Origin: Melioribacter sp.
GTDB lineage: Bacteria > Bacteroidota > Ignavibacteria > Ignavibacteriales > Melioribacteraceae
Direction: 5' to 3'
NCBI GenBank assembly: GCA_020723965.1
Contig: DYHW01000003.1
Location: forward strand, 124,001 to 188,000
DNA: 64,000 bases
A model generated the notes under the pieces. The model worked only from the letters and a program-made list of their open reading frames with translations. It had not been told where the DNA came from and searched no databases. The translations under genes and the position numbers were made by a program. Of this stretch, positions 43,195-52,634 are shown in pieces (within the stretch, counting starts at the first letter, position 1; each line of letters opens with the position of its first letter).

Positions 43195-43837
43195 TTTTTC
43201 TCCTCAAAAACATTGTCAATACAGCTTAAAGCCGCCATCGAAGATAATCCTAAACTTCTCCCCTTTTATCGGGATATGTTTAATAAATTCAGAGCATCCA
43301 ACTCGGAGACAAAATTAAAAGAAGTACAATAAACTTACTAAACTTTTTCTAACTTTATTTTTGTGTTACAGAAAACAACACTTGCACCAATCGAATCGTA
43401 TAATGAAGTGTTTGGCATATTATCATCTAATCTTATTGCCGCATTTAAATGAAAAGCGGAAGCTCTTTTTGGATCAGCCTGGATTCTTTTCTGCAATACA
43501 GGCAACAGAACAGCTATTGCAGACAATACATTTACGAGTATCAACAACCATTGCTCATTTGCGGTCTGCAATAGATTTTTGTAAAACTGTTTTTAGATTG
43601 CTTAACATCACGGTTGTTTCATTCAAATTAATGATGGAAGAATTCATTGCTGAGACTTCTTTAGAGTCGATCTAAATTGGAAGAACAGTCACAGCGGCAA
43701 CAGTACTGGCAGTTGTTCAGCCAGACTTCTTGAAGATGACCGGCGCTAAAGTTTAGAACTAAATTTATCAGACATACTTGAACTCCAAATTAAATTTAAG
43801 TTGGACTCATCAACCAAGTGATGAGTCAATTTTTTTC
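43195..43837. other. 643-base region without an intact gene, probably decayed
   Basis: No frame gives a convincing protein. Three protein-like scraps are visible. Plus strand 43222-43332 reads QLKAAIEDNPKLLPFYRDMF and on to a stop. Minus strand about 43646-43557 reads MNSSIINLNETTVMLSNLKT and then stops. Minus strand 43571-43338 contains a hydrophobic NEQWLLILVNVLSAIAVLLP segment. Frames shift between scraps, as expected of gene remains. The stretch ends in a terminator at 43804-43836. Confidence 0.45.
43804..43836 (+). terminator. Strong hairpin with T-run, plus orientation
   Basis: GACTCATCA (43804-43812) and TGATGAGTC (43819-43827) form a perfect 9-bp stem with 6-base loop, followed by seven T at 43830-43836. 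The T-run makes it a plus-strand terminator, although the only gene 3' end nearby is the minus-strand porin. The hairpin may also serve that gene, with a weaker tail. Confidence 0.7.
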
Positions 43838-44938
43838 TTATAAGAAATTATAAAAGAATGTTATTCTTGGTGTAATTGACGTATCATAAGAACGCCTGCC
43901 ATTCGGTAAACTTTCGTAAGTTTCGATTAGAATGTTAGGTATTATGGAAAAGTTTTTATCTAATTTGTAGTCAATTCCAAATATCATAAAATTTCTTGAA
44001 TCGCCTTTGCTGATATCATCGGAATCAGTGTTAGGATCGAAATAGTCAAATCTTCCAAAAGCAACTAATTCTTTAGAGAAATTATAAGAGCCAAAAATTG
44101 TATAGCCCATTGTATTTAGATCATTCATAGATAATGGTACTATTGTTTCTTTTCTTAGACCATTTTCAGTTGTTTGTGTATAACCTTCTAATCCAATACT
44201 ACATTTATCTTTTACAGCATATCCCATAAATAAAGCATAGGTCATAATATTATTATCAATAGTTGCAGGGGGTTTTAATGTGCTGTTTGGATCGTTTATT
44301 TTTGCTCTTCCGTTCAAATCGAAATAAAGAGCAGCATGAAAATTCTTAATTGGCTTTAGGTAAACTTGCGCATAATATCTTTTGAATTTGTTTGTTTCCA
44401 AGCGCACGCCAGAACCATTAGCAAACATCAAGGTGTAGCCGTAGTTACCATCTTCATCAAATTTACCGGTTAATGATATACCAAAATCGCGAGTAGAAAC
44501 AATTGATCTTAAATCCATAATTGTTTTTTCTACTTGTCGATAGCCCCAAGCTTTTTCAGAAATTTCAAAAGGAGGAGCTGGTTGAATGCCTATTGTTAAA
44601 TCGTGTCCTTTGAATACGCCTTTCCATTTTACGTAAGCATCTTTAACAAAAACACCCAGTCTGTTATCAGTAAGGTTTTCTCTGTCATACATTTCAAGAC
44701 GAAATCTTGATGTAAAACTATAGCTGATATCGTTATCGTAAGTTAAATAAGCTCTGCGAATAGTAAAGCCATTAAGATCTTTTGCGCCACCATTGGCAAG
44801 GTTTTTCATAGTGGCTATCTCAGCGTCTCTTGTTGCATTATAAAAATAATCGCCAAAAATAGAACCTGTAAATTTTCCTTGTGGAAAAGCTGTTGAAACT
44901 AAGACTAGCATAATTATCGTAGTGAAGAACAATTTCAT
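43838..44938 (-). CDS. Outer-membrane porin, OprO/OprP-like
   Basis: A 366-residue exported beta-barrel with a signal peptide (about 1-19) and the start KFTGSIFGDYFYN. Repeated amphipathic strands include FTIRRAYLTYDNDISYSFTSRFRLEMYD and GVFVKDAYVKWKGVFKGHDLTIGIQP, with a C-terminal TFFYNFL. The pattern resembles phosphate-selective porin families (OprO/OprP), though substrate selectivity cannot be read. A strong AAGGAGT site precedes the ATG. A short lipoprotein-like scrap ends about 28 bases upstream. Confidence 0.82.
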   Translation of the reverse strand: MKLFFTTIIMLVLVSTAFPQGKFTGSIFGDYFYNATRDAEIATMKNLANGGAKDLNGFTIRRAYLTYDNDISYSFTSRFRLEMYDRENLTDNRLGVFVKDAYVKWKGVFKGHDLTIGIQPAPPFEISEKAWGYRQVEKTIMDLRSIVSTRDFGISLTGKFDEDGNYGYTLMFANGSGVRLETNKFKRYYAQVYLKPIKNFHAALYFDLNGRAKINDPNSTLKPPATIDNNIMTYALFMGYAVKDKCSIGLEGYTQTTENGLRKETIVPLSMNDLNTMGYTIFGSYNFSKELVAFGRFDYFDPNTDSDDISKGDSRNFMIFGIDYKLDKNFSIIPNILIETYESLPNGRRSYDTSITPRITFFYNFL

Positions 44939-44966
44939 AATTACTCCTTATTAACTGATTTTTCTG

Positions 44967-45041
44967 TTATTCAGTTTCTGATTGGCATCCGATAAAAGCC
45001 ACAAATGCCAGTAACACAATTTTTAGAATTTCTCTTTCACA
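44967..45041 (-). pseudogene. Possible lipoprotein signal-peptide remnant
   Basis: Read on the minus strand the last residues of a short frame are CEREILKIVLLAFVAFIGCQSETE followed by a stop. It has the shape of a lipoprotein signal with lipobox FIGC but no mature protein. It lies in the 277-base gap before the porin gene. It may be the start of a truncated lipoprotein; I cannot tell which family. Confidence 0.3.
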
Positions 45042-45215
45042 TTTTTCTTTTTCTTGAAATTTAACAATAAGCTCGTTAGTTAATTGCATACCAGAATTAA
45101 AAATAAGAACAGACTCTAACATTTTTCGAATCAAAGGAACCGTTTTTAATTCTTTGATATGATACTGCAAAAAAATAGAAGAAAAAAGATTGATATACAT
45201 ACGATTTTTTTTGAA

Positions 45216-45809
45216 TCACTCAGTTAGAAATTTGTAGATCAAAAAGCCAAAATTTATTTGAAGGAGTCCGAAGGCAATACCGCTGTAAAGATCGAGCCGC
45301 TCTACCTCATCTAATAATAATAGATTTTTTGACCGAAGATACTCGTCATATTTTTTATCAGCTTGAATTTTAAAATGCGCTGCAACGCCGCCAAAGAGCG
45401 CTGCGCTCCCAAGTAAAATCTTAAATGTATTTGAACTGAAAAAACTTTCACTCTTTTGCGAGGTTCTGATTTCGGAGTTAATAGGCAGATTCAAAAAAAG
45501 TTCTTTCGGCTTCAATTGGTATCTAAAAAAATAATCTTTACTGCAATAAACAATTCTTAGAGTATCTCTAATTTCCTGTTGATTCCATTTAAGCAAAGAT
45601 TCTTTTATCCACAGGAAATGATCTCCCTTGTCAAGTTCAGCTTTCACTTTTCCATTGCCAACGAAAACACTATCAATAAAAATCATCGCGTCATCTTTAT
45701 TTACTATGATTTCCGCTTTGCTTTTGCATTCTTGCGCTAAAGTATTTCCATAAAGGATAAGGATTAGCGCAAACGCTGTTCTAATTTTCTGGGAAAGTTT
45801 GATAAGCAT
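45216..45809 (-). CDS. PEGA-like exported protein with C-terminal membrane segments
   Basis: A 197-residue protein with a signal peptide (about 1-25, ending TLAQ) and a short PEGA-like beta-domain (about 28-70, AEIIVNKDDAMIFIDSVFVGNG ... KGDHFLWIK). Two hydrophobic stretches follow near 128-145 and 170-192. PEGA domains are small surface beta-sandwiches of unknown binding target. It overlaps the propeller-protein gene by 29 bases and is the last gene of the isoprenoid/PTS/envelope operon. Confidence 0.72.
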   Translation of the reverse strand: MLIKLSQKIRTAFALILILYGNTLAQECKSKAEIIVNKDDAMIFIDSVFVGNGKVKAELDKGDHFLWIKESLLKWNQQEIRDTLRIVYCSKDYFFRYQLKPKELFLNLPINSEIRTSQKSESFFSSNTFKILLGSAALFGGVAAHFKIQADKKYDEYLRSKNLLLLDEVERLDLYSGIAFGLLQINFGFLIYKFLTE

Positions 45810-47049
45810 TTATTATTCCTCTATCGGCGCCTAAATATAAAATGCCATTGTAGAATACCGGTGAAAGTTTTACTCTCCGCTCAAACTCGTAAGTCTTTTC
45901 GATCTTTCCGGTTTTAGTGTTGATGAAATATACTTTCTTGTTCATGTCCGGTTGAACAAGATAATTTTTGAACATCAATGGAGTAGTATTGATCACTCCG
46001 CCTGTACTTGTTTTCCAAATCAATTTTCCGTCTTCTTTGTTTAAGCAGTAAAGATCTCCTGCAAGATTTCCAATAATAATTTGACTCTCATTATGAACTG
46101 GTGCGGCAACAATTTTATTTTTTGTATCGAACTGCCAATTCAATTTCCCATCGGAAACATTAACAGAAAAAATTTTTCCTTTATTATCTCCGAAGTATGC
46201 GTTAGGCTCATCAATAGAAAATTCACTTTCAATTCCGGAGCTTATATTTGCACGGTATTTCATTTCGCCGTTGTTGGAATTAACTGCAATAATCTCGCCC
46301 AAAACATTTCCAAAAAGAGTTAACTCTCCGTTTGAAGCCGGCGATGATCTTGCAGAAATTTTAGTTGATAAGCTCCACTGCCGCAGTCCTACAAAATTAT
46401 ATTTGATCAGCTCACCCGAATCACTAAGCAGAACAATTCCGTCTTCAACTCTCAGCATTTCATTTTGCACACTGCCAAATACTCTTGATTCTGAAAGAAT
46501 CTTTCCGCCTACAAGATCAAATAATTTTAGTGTTGATAATTTTTCGTTGGAATCGTTCACTATAAAAAATAACCGCATCTCATTTAGTATTGGCGCAACC
46601 GGAATTGAGCCGGAATATTTTTCAAAACCAAGCGGCTTGCCAATGGATCTTTCAAAAACATAAATTCTTCCGGATAGAGCGCTGACAAAAAGCATATCCC
46701 CATAGATCACAATAGATGTATTGCTTTGGCTTCCAATAGTTTCGGCAGACCAGATCAATTTAAGAGAATCTTGAATAGAAGTATTTTCAAAAAATTTTCT
46801 TTCCTGAACTTTCCCGTACATAAAATGCCCCGTCTGACCCGATACCATGTTCCTAAATGAAATTGGCTGCGAGCAGCTAATAGAGAGGATAAAAATTAAA
46901 CAAGAGAAAGCTAAATATATTGATACATGATATTTTCTAAATGCCGCTTCGAAAAATCGTAACTTACCGCAAGACTGAGAAATCTTTTGTGTGCTAAAGA
47001 TTTCCCTCTGCGGCTGTAATAACAAATAATATTTTCGAAAAAGAAACAT
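45781..47049 (-). CDS. PQQ-like beta-propeller lipoprotein, BamB-like
   Basis: A 422-residue protein from the ATG at 47049. PQQ/BamB-type propeller blades recur, for example GRIYVFERSIGKPLGF, GEIIAVNSNNGEMKYRANI, GKIFSVNVSDGKLNWQFDT, GDLYCLNKEDGKLIWKTSTG and KVYFINTKTGKIEKTY. A lipoprotein-type signal (LIFILSISCSQ) lies about 45 residues in, so the N-terminal extension is abnormal; no in-frame start close to it exists. Propeller lipoproteins such as BamB help outer-membrane protein assembly. It directly follows the BamA-like fusion gene (1-base overlap, TGATG), supporting that role. Confidence 0.8.
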   Translation of the reverse strand: MFLFRKYYLLLQPQREIFSTQKISQSCGKLRFFEAAFRKYHVSIYLAFSCLIFILSISCSQPISFRNMVSGQTGHFMYGKVQERKFFENTSIQDSLKLIWSAETIGSQSNTSIVIYGDMLFVSALSGRIYVFERSIGKPLGFEKYSGSIPVAPILNEMRLFFIVNDSNEKLSTLKLFDLVGGKILSESRVFGSVQNEMLRVEDGIVLLSDSGELIKYNFVGLRQWSLSTKISARSSPASNGELTLFGNVLGEIIAVNSNNGEMKYRANISSGIESEFSIDEPNAYFGDNKGKIFSVNVSDGKLNWQFDTKNKIVAAPVHNESQIIIGNLAGDLYCLNKEDGKLIWKTSTGGVINTTPLMFKNYLVQPDMNKKVYFINTKTGKIEKTYEFERRVKLSPVFYNGILYLGADRGIINAYQTFPEN

Positions 47050-49853
47050 CAAAAATCCCAGCCAAAGAAAAATTGATAAAACAATTTTGGTTGAAAGCGG
47101 GAGAAATTTTTCTCGATCTTTTTACCAATATCATAACGAAGAACAATTACATTAAAAAGATTTATTCTAAAACCAGCGCCAACGCTTCCCAAAGTTTCTT
47201 TGTAAACTTTATCCCAGGCGGCGCCGGCATCAAAAAACGCTGCTCCCCTTATTTGAAATAATGAGAGACCCAAAAAAGGGAAATTGATTGATAGTTTATC
47301 GACCAATGGGAACCGCAGTTCAACAGAAGAGAGCCACAACTTTTCGCCGCGGATAGACCATCTATTCCATCCCCGCAAATCCCAGCTTCCGCCGGCAAAA
47401 AAACGCCTCGTCTCTTTACCGTGATTGACAAAGATAGCCAAGCGTGTTGCCAAACTGCTTCTTAAACCAAGCCGAAAATATTTTCTAAAGTCTGTTATAA
47501 ACGAATAATAGTTAACATTGCTGAATTTCACATCACTCGTGTATCCGAGCAAAACCCTGAACCGAGAGCCGTCAATTGCCCCAGTAGAAGTCCATATTGA
47601 GTTATCATGAACAAACGAAAGTGTGTTTGTAACAAGGAGAGATTTTCTTCTAATCAAATCTCCAAAAAGTTCTTTATTGGAGTTGGCAATGTCTACCTCT
47701 ACTTCCAATCTTTGAAAAGTAGAAAAAGGATAATAAAGAGAAATATAGCCGCCGAATACTCTTTCGTAGAAAAACTCTTCGGACTCTCGTATGTCGTACC
47801 GTCTGCCTGCATAATGAAAAATTCCATAGCCGTAATTGGATCTTTCTTTCAAATTTACACGAGAGATTGCAACGTTAAAATTTTTCAATATTTCGCTCTG
47901 AACTTCGGCGCTGTTACTAATGTAAAAAATGTAGCGGTCATCACCAAGCATATCGCTCAAAGCTAAAAGAGCGCCGCCGCGTGTTCCGTAAACTGGGTCT
48001 GTAATCAACTGGCTCACTGCGTAATCGAGCGTGTATTCTTTTTCATATTTCAGCTTGTCGTATTCCGCTGCAAGTTCGATTTTTTCAGCAGTCCACTTTG
48101 TGCTAATATTTCCGAAATCAAACAGAACAAATCTTTCATTCGATATTGTTTTCAGGTCGAGCGAATAGAACTGGAAAGAAAAATTTTCAAATCCTGATGT
48201 AACCATTGTGTTTTGATCAACGAAAGAAAAATCATAAACGCTGGTTAAAAATTTCGTTACTTGGGTCATTCCATCAGAGTGTTTACCGCCGTACGGAATT
48301 TTCCAAATGTTAAAAGTGCCGTCGTAATCGCAAGTAAAATAAAGCTCGTTGTAATCTTTTGTGAAACGCGGAGTAGAAATATTGGCGTTCACATTTGTGA
48401 GATATAATATTTCTCCGCTTGTTAAGTCAATTTCAAATAAATTTTTCTTTTGTTTGAAAAGTCCATCCGTACGATCTGAAGAAAAAATAATTTTGTTCTT
48501 CTCTTTGTTAAAAATCGGGTCGATATCTTCGTAATAATCATTTGTAATTCGCTTAAGTTGAGCGCTAGAGAAATCATACACATATAAATCGCTAAATCCT
48601 TTTGTATCAGTAGCCGTGAAAACTATTTGACTGCCGTCATTTGAGAAACTGAGGGATTTAATTCTAATCAAGCCGCCGAAACGGAGCGTATTAACCACTT
48701 CATTTTTCTCGATAGAATAAATGTGAACCACATCTGATGCTTGCTGCCTGGTAATAAAAGCAATATGTCCGTTTGAAGAAACGTTGATCGATCTGTCCAA
48801 AAGATGAAACGCCTCAAAAATTTCATCACGTTCTCCTTCAATCAAAACTTCCGGCTCGGAATAATCGGAACTGTCCGGCGCGTAATTCATCCTCATTATT
48901 GAAGTATAACCGTTATAATTGCCGACAAAATAAATTTCTTTTTTGTTCTCTCTTTCAAAATATCTTGGCGTAAAATTAAAACCGAAATCGGTAATCTTTT
49001 TTGCTTGAATGAAGTGAGGGAAGTTTTCTTTATAAAGAGGAAAATACGCTTGACGAATTTCGTATATCCATTTATCGTTAATATTTGTAATTTTCTCCCC
49101 AAGTGTAAATTCTATAACATCAGAAAATTTTTTAAATCGCCAGAAATTTTCGATTAGCGCCATTATCTTATCTTCGCCATAATTCCTTTCAACAAATTCC
49201 AAAAACTTTTGTCCTTCTTTATACATCAAGTAACCGCCGAGTTGATCAAGCTCAATAAGAGAGATAAAATTTCCGTTCAAGACAGCATCGCGCATCACCA
49301 TTTCAGACTGCGTATCCCAATCGGTTGACAAATACTCAGCTAATCCTTCAACGAACCAGAGAGGCGGTAATCTTTCCGTACTAATTTTATGATCGCTTAA
49401 CTGAGTAAAAATTTTATTGGTCATAAAAACATGAACAAGTTCATGACGAATAACATGTTTGAACTGCTGCAGCGAGCCCAAATAAGGAATAACAACTCTT
49501 CCTTTTATGAACTCAAAAAAGCCGCCTACTCCTTGAGGAATAAACCCCGGCGTTATATTTGTCTGTTGAAAATGTGTGTGAGTGTTATAAAAAATGAGCG
49601 GGATCTTGTTAATAACGTAATGATTGAATTTTACTTTGTATTCCGAAAAAGCTTCTTCGGCATAATTTGCGCCAATCTCAGCCAGTTCAGCAAAATCATC
49701 GTAGTAATAAATATCAAAGTGCTCGGTTCTAAGTACTTTCCAGTTGAATTTTTCGTATTGAACTTTATTGCGACCGAAGAAGTAAAACTGTGCGGAAATA
49801 ATTTGCGGCGTTAAAATCAGAACCAAAAAATATTTCCGCCAATCTTTTGTCAA
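47049..49853 (-). CDS. Fusion of gluzincin-type peptidase, TolB-like propeller and BamA-like barrel
   Basis: A 934-residue outer-membrane protein with three parts. After a signal peptide (about 1-22) comes a peptidase-MA-like domain with the zinc motif HELVH (137-141) and a third ligand Glu169 in WFVEGLAEYL. A TolB-like propeller follows (about 270-560) with blades such as LSFSNDGSQIVFTATD and YEDIDPIFNKEKNKIIFSSDRTDG. The C-terminal half (about 630-934) is a BamA/TamA-type barrel with FFAGGSWDLRGW and a final Phe. Its own gene neighbours are a sugar-phosphate isomerase (4-base overlap) and a BamB-like protein (1-base overlap). The substrate is unknown. Confidence 0.9.
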   Translation of the reverse strand: MTKDWRKYFLVLILTPQIISAQFYFFGRNKVQYEKFNWKVLRTEHFDIYYYDDFAELAEIGANYAEEAFSEYKVKFNHYVINKIPLIFYNTHTHFQQTNITPGFIPQGVGGFFEFIKGRVVIPYLGSLQQFKHVIRHELVHVFMTNKIFTQLSDHKISTERLPPLWFVEGLAEYLSTDWDTQSEMVMRDAVLNGNFISLIELDQLGGYLMYKEGQKFLEFVERNYGEDKIMALIENFWRFKKFSDVIEFTLGEKITNINDKWIYEIRQAYFPLYKENFPHFIQAKKITDFGFNFTPRYFERENKKEIYFVGNYNGYTSIMRMNYAPDSSDYSEPEVLIEGERDEIFEAFHLLDRSINVSSNGHIAFITRQQASDVVHIYSIEKNEVVNTLRFGGLIRIKSLSFSNDGSQIVFTATDTKGFSDLYVYDFSSAQLKRITNDYYEDIDPIFNKEKNKIIFSSDRTDGLFKQKKNLFEIDLTSGEILYLTNVNANISTPRFTKDYNELYFTCDYDGTFNIWKIPYGGKHSDGMTQVTKFLTSVYDFSFVDQNTMVTSGFENFSFQFYSLDLKTISNERFVLFDFGNISTKWTAEKIELAAEYDKLKYEKEYTLDYAVSQLITDPVYGTRGGALLALSDMLGDDRYIFYISNSAEVQSEILKNFNVAISRVNLKERSNYGYGIFHYAGRRYDIRESEEFFYERVFGGYISLYYPFSTFQRLEVEVDIANSNKELFGDLIRRKSLLVTNTLSFVHDNSIWTSTGAIDGSRFRVLLGYTSDVKFSNVNYYSFITDFRKYFRLGLRSSLATRLAIFVNHGKETRRFFAGGSWDLRGWNRWSIRGEKLWLSSVELRFPLVDKLSINFPFLGLSLFQIRGAAFFDAGAAWDKVYKETLGSVGAGFRINLFNVIVLRYDIGKKIEKNFSRFQPKLFYQFFFGWDF

Positions 49854-50878
49854 AGTCGTGCCTTTAAATAATTTATGTTGTCAATTGTTGTGGGGTCGTA
49901 TCCTCGAATTACCGCGTAATAGTAGCTTGCCCAATCGCCAAGATAAATTAAATCGACTAATCTTAATTTTAGATCGGGTTCATTGCTTTTAAGATTTATT
50001 ATCTCGCCTCCTGCTTTTCCAATTACTTCCGATGTTATTTCAAATCTTTTTTTAACTTGAAGATTATAATCGTCATCGAGAATATTGATCAATTTGAAAT
50101 TCATAGATGGTTTATAACCTTCCCATCCCATAATTTCGTTGTGATCAAGTTCTGGCAAATATCCAAAAAAAGAATGCTGTTTAGAATTTTCATTAAACTG
50201 TCCTTTGAATCTTGTTCCAACAACGGAAGTATAATCCGATACTGAATAAATTAGCGGAATAAATCCAATCAAAGATTCTGCAAGATTCAATGCTTCGTTT
50301 GGCGCAACAGAATATTCTTTCCCCTTTCGTTTTAACAATTCGATGGCTTGTTCAACATTTTTTGATTGATCAGGAACTATTTTCAATAAATGAAAAGTTT
50401 TGAGCAAAGTAAAAAAGTTGATCCAAAGAGCAAATCTTGGCTGATAACCTTTCAAAAGTTTGGCACAAGGAATTTTATGTTTATTTGCAATTTCTTCCAT
50501 CTTTCCGCCTGTTGTAACGCAAACAATCTGACATTTTTTTTCGATCGCTTGGCTAAGAGCAGAAATTGTTTCTTCAGTATTGCCGGAATACGATGAAGCA
50601 AGCAGAAGTGTTTCTTCGTTTGCATAAGCCGGAAGTTCATAGTTTCTATTTACCGTGTAAGGATATTTTAATTCTTTTCTAAAAAAATTCTGAAGAAGTT
50701 CTCCGCCTATTGCAGAACCTCCCAGACCGGTAAGAATAATATTTTTGACTTTGCCAGTATTTATAGAAGATAAATCTAAGTCGATGTTCCAAGCGTATTC
50801 GATCTGCTTAAAAGAATCGATCAACACCTGAAACTGATTAGCTGTATCGCACTTTGTAATCATTTCCTGCAAATTCAT
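49850..50878 (-). CDS. Bifunctional phosphoglucose/phosphomannose isomerase
   Basis: A 342-residue two-SIS-domain isomerase interconverting glucose-6-P or mannose-6-P with fructose-6-P. The glycine motif GLGGSAIGGELLQNFF and SYSGNTEETISALSQ are in the first SIS domain; ARLKGYQPR-type and FKGQFNENSKQHSFFGYLPELDHNEIMGWE (split in parts, with the catalytic Glu-Asn and His) follow. The length fits this family rather than the longer classical Pgi. It overlaps the fusion gene by 4 bases and follows ptsI by 7 bases. Confidence 0.92.
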   Translation of the reverse strand: MNLQEMITKCDTANQFQVLIDSFKQIEYAWNIDLDLSSINTGKVKNIILTGLGGSAIGGELLQNFFRKELKYPYTVNRNYELPAYANEETLLLASSYSGNTEETISALSQAIEKKCQIVCVTTGGKMEEIANKHKIPCAKLLKGYQPRFALWINFFTLLKTFHLLKIVPDQSKNVEQAIELLKRKGKEYSVAPNEALNLAESLIGFIPLIYSVSDYTSVVGTRFKGQFNENSKQHSFFGYLPELDHNEIMGWEGYKPSMNFKLINILDDDYNLQVKKRFEITSEVIGKAGGEIINLKSNEPDLKLRLVDLIYLGDWASYYYAVIRGYDPTTIDNINYLKARL

Positions 50879-50885
50879 TTCAACC

Positions 50886-52634
50886 TCAGTATAAGTTTTT
50901 AATTTGACCTTGTAATTTCTTATTAAAAAAATTGTGCATATAATTTTTAATTTCTATTTCTGTTTTGAAATTGAGACAGTCGTTGGCAAGTTTTTGCAAT
51001 TCATCAAAATAGAGACTCCTAATAATGTTTTTGATAAGCGGTATAGCGGAAGCAGAAACACTTATAGAATTCAGTCCAAGTCCAATTAACAAAGGAACGG
51101 CAAATGGGTCAGCAGCCATTTCACCGCACATGCTTACCATTATTCCTGCTTTCTTTCCCTCTTGAATGATATGATTTAAAGTTCTCACAACAGCAGGATG
51201 AAATTCTTGATAAATGTTAGAAACAATGTCATTGCCGCGGTCTACTGCAAGAAGGTATTGAATAAGGTCGTTTGTGCCAATGGAAACAAAATCTACCTCT
51301 TCAGCAAAGTCTTTTATAAGAATTGCAGCCGAAGGAATTTCGATCATCACGCCAATTGCAATATGCTTATCGAATGCTTTACCTTCTTTCTGAAGTTCTT
51401 TCTTGCATTCTTCTATCAAATTTTTCGATTCCCGAATTTCTTCAAGAGAAGCGATCATCGGCAGCATCAATTTTACATTTTTATGAGAGCTTGAACGTAT
51501 AATTGCTCTTACTTGTATTTTGAACAGCTTTGGATTGTCTAAAAGCAATCGTATACCACGCCAGCCAAGAAACGGATTTGGTTCCTTCAGATCAACAGGC
51601 AAAACTTTATCGCCGCCTATATCAAAAGTACGAACGATAACATGTTCGGGGTAAATTCTTTCTGCAATAGTTTTATAAATTTGATATTGTTCTTCTTCAT
51701 CAGGAAAAACTTCATATTCTTCAAACAGTTGCTCAGTGCGAACAAGTCCAATTCCTTCTGCTCTATTATGTACGATGAACTCCATTTCTTCTGTTAAGTC
51801 AAGATTTGCAAGAAGCTGAATTTCTATTCCATCCAAAGTTTTTGCAGGAAAATTGCGAAGTTTATCTAGTTCGTGGTCTTGCTGTTCAAGACGTTTAATT
51901 TTATTCTTATAAACACGCAACTGATCAACATCGGGATTTATAATTACCTCTCCTTTGAAGCCATCAATTATCAGCAGTTCTCCCTCTTTAATTCGATTAG
52001 TAGCTTCGTGCAATCCAACTACGGCAGGAATATTTAAAGAACGCGCAACAATAGCAGCATGAGAAGTGAGCCCGCCAAAATCAGTTACATAACCTTTCAC
52101 ATTAACGCGAGAAAATAAAACGGTATCAGATGGAGAAATGTTAGATGTAACAACAATAACATCGCTTGTAATTTTCGATTTCCATTTTTTCTTCTTTAGG
52201 TTGCGAATGATTCTGTTTTTAATATCCTCAATATCATGCGAGCGTTCTTTCATATAAGGTTCGTGAGAAAGATTCATTAAATCGGTGTACTTTGAAATTT
52301 CATTGTTCACAATATATTCTGGAACAATCATTTCATTTCTAATTCTCTTTCTGAGCGAAGAGATAAGGATTGGATCGTCAAGAATCATCATTTGCGCTTC
52401 AAAAATAGCAGCGCGTTTTTCACCAAGTTTATCAACTGCCAACGAAAATATTTTTCTTAATTCTTTTTTAGATTGCTGAAGAGCTGTATCAAAGTTTTTA
52501 AGCGCTTCATCTATATCTGTAATTGGTTCCGAAGTTATCACTTCTTTTTCTTTTTTATAGATGAAGGCATGAGAAATAGAAATGCCGGGAGCTGCTGCAA
52601 TTCCTTTTAATATATTAGTATGGTCTGTTGTCAT
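50886..52634 (-). CDS. ptsI: Phosphoenolpyruvate-protein phosphotransferase (Enzyme I)
   Basis: A 582-residue Enzyme I passing phosphate from PEP to HPr. The N-terminal domain begins LKGIAAAPGISISHAFIY, with the phosphorylated His in GGLTSHAAIVARSLNIPAVVG. The C-terminal PEP-binding barrel has GIGLVRTEQLFEEYEVFPDEEEQ, GWRGIRLLLDNPKLF and SIGTNDLIQYLLAVDRGND, with a CGEMAADP motif. It starts one base after ptsH ends. No EIIA, EIIB or EIIC is in the window. Confidence 0.97.
   Translation of the reverse strand: MTTDHTNILKGIAAAPGISISHAFIYKKEKEVITSEPITDIDEALKNFDTALQQSKKELRKIFSLAVDKLGEKRAAIFEAQMMILDDPILISSLRKRIRNEMIVPEYIVNNEISKYTDLMNLSHEPYMKERSHDIEDIKNRIIRNLKKKKWKSKITSDVIVVTSNISPSDTVLFSRVNVKGYVTDFGGLTSHAAIVARSLNIPAVVGLHEATNRIKEGELLIIDGFKGEVIINPDVDQLRVYKNKIKRLEQQDHELDKLRNFPAKTLDGIEIQLLANLDLTEEMEFIVHNRAEGIGLVRTEQLFEEYEVFPDEEEQYQIYKTIAERIYPEHVIVRTFDIGGDKVLPVDLKEPNPFLGWRGIRLLLDNPKLFKIQVRAIIRSSSHKNVKLMLPMIASLEEIRESKNLIEECKKELQKEGKAFDKHIAIGVMIEIPSAAILIKDFAEEVDFVSIGTNDLIQYLLAVDRGNDIVSNIYQEFHPAVVRTLNHIIQEGKKAGIMVSMCGEMAADPFAVPLLIGLGLNSISVSASAIPLIKNIIRSLYFDELQKLANDCLNFKTEIEIKNYMHNFFNKKLQGQIKNLY

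Noticed and set aside
43361..43675. A 104-residue plus-strand open frame
   Set aside because: It has no ribosome-binding site, an atypical composition (many His, Arg and Cys) and no recognisable family. I treat it as a chance frame in a decayed region.
47249..47431. Small frames within the large fusion gene and other long genes
   Set aside because: They are antisense or shifted shadows of well supported coding regions.
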